Shown one piece after another: positions 61,049-64,000 of a stretch of 64,000 nucleotides of DNA; positions within the stretch are counted from its first letter, which is position 1, and each line of letters begins with the position of its first letter. Under the pieces are notes generated by a model that searched no databases, was not told the origin of the DNA, and was given only the letters and a program-made list of their open reading frames with translations. Where the stretch lies: positions 18,925,572 to 18,989,571 of the forward strand of contig CM044879.1 in NCBI GenBank assembly GCA_024500155.1, given 5' to 3'. The translations under genes and the position numbers were made by a program. The stretch comes from Chenopodium formosanum (taxonomy: Eukaryota; Streptophyta; Magnoliopsida; Caryophyllales; Amaranthaceae).

Positions 61049-64000
61049 TGAATTTGTTTGACTTTTATTTGACTCAATTAGCTTTGTTGAATGCAATTGA
61101 CTTTCATTTCATTCAAAAAGCTTTGTTTGAATGTGTTTGACTTTTATTTGACTCAATTAACATTGTTGAATGCAATTGACTATCATTTGATTCAAAAAAC
61201 TTTGTTAAAATGTGTTTGACTTTCATTTGATTCTAAAAGTTTTGTTAAAAGTGTTTGACTTTCATTTGACTCAATTAGCTTTGTTGAATGCATTTGACCT
61301 TCAGTTGATTCAAAAACCTTTGTTTGAAAGTGTTTGACTTTCATTTGACTCAATTAACTTTGTTGAATGCAATTAACTTTCATTTGACTAAAAAAGCTTT
61401 GTTTGAATGTGGTTAACTTTCATTTGACTCAATTAGGTTTGTTGAATGCATTTGACTTCATTTGATTCAAAAAGCTTTGTTTGAATATGTTTGACTTTCA
61501 TTTGACTCAATTAGCTTTCTTGAAAGTGTTTGACTTTTATTTGACTCAATTAGCATTGTGGAATGGAATTGACTTTCATTTGATTCATAAAGCTTTGTTT
61601 GAATGTGTTTGACGTTCATTTGACTCAATCAACTTCGTTAAATGTGTTTGACTTTCATTTGACTCAATTAGCATTGTGGAATGTAATTGACTTTCATTTG
61701 ATTCTAAAAGCTTTGTTGAAAGTGTTTGACTTTCATTTGACTCAATTAGCTTTGTTGAATGCATTTTACTTTCATTTCATTCTAAAATCTTTGTTGAAAG
61801 TGTTTGACTTTCATTTGACTCAATTAGCTTTGTTGAATTCATTTGACTTTCATTTTATTCAAAAAGCTTTGTTTGAATGTGTTTACTTTTTATTTGACTA
61901 TATTAGCTTTAATGACTGCATTTGACTTTCATTTGATTCAAAAACCATTGTTTGAATGTGTTTGACTTTCATTTGACTTAATTAACTTTGTTGAATGCAA
62001 TTGGCTTTCATTTGATTCAAAAAGCTTTGTTTGAATGCTTTTGACTTTCATTTGAGTCAATTAGCATTGTGGAATGCAATTGACTTTCATTTAATTCAAT
62101 TAGCTTTGTTTGAATGTATTTGACTTTCATTTGATTATAAAAGCTATGTTGAATGTGTTTGACTTTCATTTAACTCAATTAGCATTGTGGAATGCAATTG
62201 AATTTAATTTGATTCAAAAAGCTTTGTTTGAATGTATTTGACTTTCATTTGATTTTATAAGCTTTGTTTAAAGTGTTTGACTTTCATTTGACTCAATTAG
62301 CTTTGTTGAATGCATTTGACTTTCAGTTGATTCAAAAAGCTTTGTTTGAATGTGTTTGACTTTCGTTTGATTCAATTAGCTTTGTTGGATGTTTGTTACT
62401 TTGATTTGATTCAATTAGCATTGTGGAATGCAATTGACTTTCATTTGATTTAAAAATCTTTGTTTGAATGTATTTTAATTACATTTGATTCTAAAGCTTT
62501 GTCGAAAGTATTTGACTTTCATTTGACTCAATTAGCTTTGTTGAAAGCATTTAATTTTCATTTGATTCAAAAAGCTTTGTTTAATATGTTTGACTTTCAT
62601 TTGACTCAATTAGCTTTGTTGAATGTGTTTGACTTTCATTTGATTCAAAAAGCGTTGTTTGAATGTGTTTGACTTTCATTTGACTCAATTAGCTTTGTTG
62701 AATGCTTTTAACTTTCATTTGACTTAATTAGCATAGTGGAATGCAATTGACTTTCATTATATTTAAAAAGCTTTGTTTGAAGTGTTTGACTTTTCATTTG
62801 ACTCAATTAACTTTGTTGAATGCAATTGGCTTTCATTTGATTCAAAAAGCTTTGTTTGAATGCTTTTAACTTTCATTTGACTCAATTACCATTGTGGAAT
62901 GCAATTGACTTTCATTTAATCCAATTAGCTTTGTATGAATGTATTTGACTTTCATTTGATTCTAAAAGCTATGTTGAAAGTGTTTAACTTTCATTTGACT
63001 CAATTAGCTTTGCTGAATGCATTTGACTTTCATTTGATTCAAAAAGCTTTGTTTGAATGTGTTTGACTTTCATTTAATTCAAAAAGCTTTTTTTGAATGT
63101 ATTTGACTTTCATTTGATTCAAAAAGCTTTGTTGAAAGTGTTTGACTTTCATTTGACCCAATTAGCTTCGTTGAATGCATTTGACTTTCATTTGATTCAA
63201 AAGTTTTGTTTGAAAGTGTTTGACTTTCATTTGACTCAATTAGGTTTGTTGAATGTGTTTGACTTTCATTTGACCTAATTAGCATTGTGAAATGCAATTG
63301 ACTTTCATTTAAATCAAAAAGGTTTTTTGAATGTATTTGACTTTCATTTGATTCAAAAAGCTTTGTTGAAAATGTTTGACTTTCATTTGATTCAATTAGC
63401 TTTGTTGAATGCATTTCACTTTCATTTGATTCAAAAAGCTTTGTTTGAAGGTGTTTGACTTTCATTCAACTCAATTAGCTTTGTTGAATGTGTTTGACTA
63501 TCATTTGACTCAATTAACTTTAATGAATGCATTTGACTTTCATTTGATTCACAAACCTTTGTTTGAATGTGTTTGACTTTCATTTGACTTAATTAGCTTT
63601 GTTGAATGCAATTGACTTTCATTTGACTTAATTAGCTTTGTTTGAATGTGTTTAACATTCATTTGACTCAATTAGCTTTGTTGAGTGCATTTGACTTTCA
63701 TTTGATTCAAAAAGCTTTGTTCGAAAGTGTTTGACTTTCATTTGACTCAATTAGCTTTGTTAAATGTGTTTGACTTTTATTTGACCTAATTAGCATTGTG
63801 GAATGCAATTGACTTTCATTTAATTCAAAAAGCTTTTTTTGAATGTATTTGACTTTCATTTGATTGAAAAACCTTTGTTGAAAGTGTTGAACTTTCATTT
63901 AACTCAATTAGTTTTGTTGAATGCATTTTACTTTCATTTGATTCAAGAAGCTTTGTTTGAAGGTGTTTGACTTTCATTTGACTCAATTAGCTTTGTTGAA
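61049..64000. repeat. 39-bp satellite array to the right end of the window
   Basis: The higher-order pattern of the preceding block continues to about 61760 (TGACGTTCATTTGACTCAATCAACTT again near 61611), then changes to mixed variants. No gene or unique sequence is present, and the array runs off the window, so its right end is not seen. Confidence 0.92.

Noticed and set aside
50265..63898. Similar repeat-coded open frames in the right satellite
   Set aside because: Same cause; identical peptides reappear with each duplicated block.
1..64000. Calling the satellite centromeric
   Set aside because: Length and higher-order structure would fit, but nothing in the sequence identifies a centromere, and a Tat element without chromodomain is not a centromere marker.

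Overview
The window looks like nuclear DNA of a flowering plant. It consists of two things: a very long AT-rich satellite array that fills about 51.6 kb (1-37783 and 50154-64000), and one full-length Ty3/gypsy LTR retrotransposon of 12,365 bp (37784-50148) inserted into it. No ordinary host gene, tRNA, rRNA or bacterial-type feature was seen. The plant call rests on the Tat-type retrotransposon (gag-pro and pol in one frame, a second archaeal-like RNase H, no chromodomain, an antisense extra gene) and on the satellite style. The species cannot be named from the sequence.

Satellite. The basic monomer is 39-40 bp and always in the same orientation on both sides of the element. Each begins TTTGACTTTCATTTGA. 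The middle is CTCAATTAGC, TTCAAAAAGC or TTCTAAAAGC, and the end is TTTGTTGAATGTG, TTTGTTTGAATGTG, TTTGTTGAAAGTG or ATTGTGGAATGCAA. These variants follow each other in a recurring order of six (about 236 bp). On top of that lie local long-period duplications: about 1290 bp and 741 bp (1-5022), 2955 bp (6550-12450), about 4164 bp (18890-27220), about 1.4 kb (27785-30640), 747 bp flanking the element, about 1.6-1.8 kb (53300-58055), and a nearly identical 1497-bp pair (58055-61048). Because 39 is divisible by three, long open frames arise on both strands by chance; I do not treat them as genes.

Retrotransposon. Two 568-bp LTRs (8 differences, no indels) start TG, end CA and are flanked by a perfect 5-bp target duplication GAATG. 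After the 5' LTR come the primer binding site, gag-pro (38384-40852), a stop codon in a tobamovirus-like readthrough context, and pol (40859-44101) in the same frame, with all catalytic residues visible for protease, reverse transcriptase, archaeal-like RNase H and integrase. Between pol and the 3' LTR lie about 5.5 kb holding a hairpin-rich segment, a five-exon gene on the opposite strand (45103-48474) with its own TATA box, and a 66-bp minisatellite just before the polypurine tract. The element looks structurally complete and fairly young; the only clear lesion seen is a lost splice acceptor in the antisense gene.

What stands out: the leaky-stop signal between gag-pro and pol; the spliced antisense gene; a family of tandem nested hairpins at three sites in the 3' region whose outer arms differ in sequence but stay complementary; and a satellite whose monomers repeat TTGACT and TGACTCA motifs over a thousand times.
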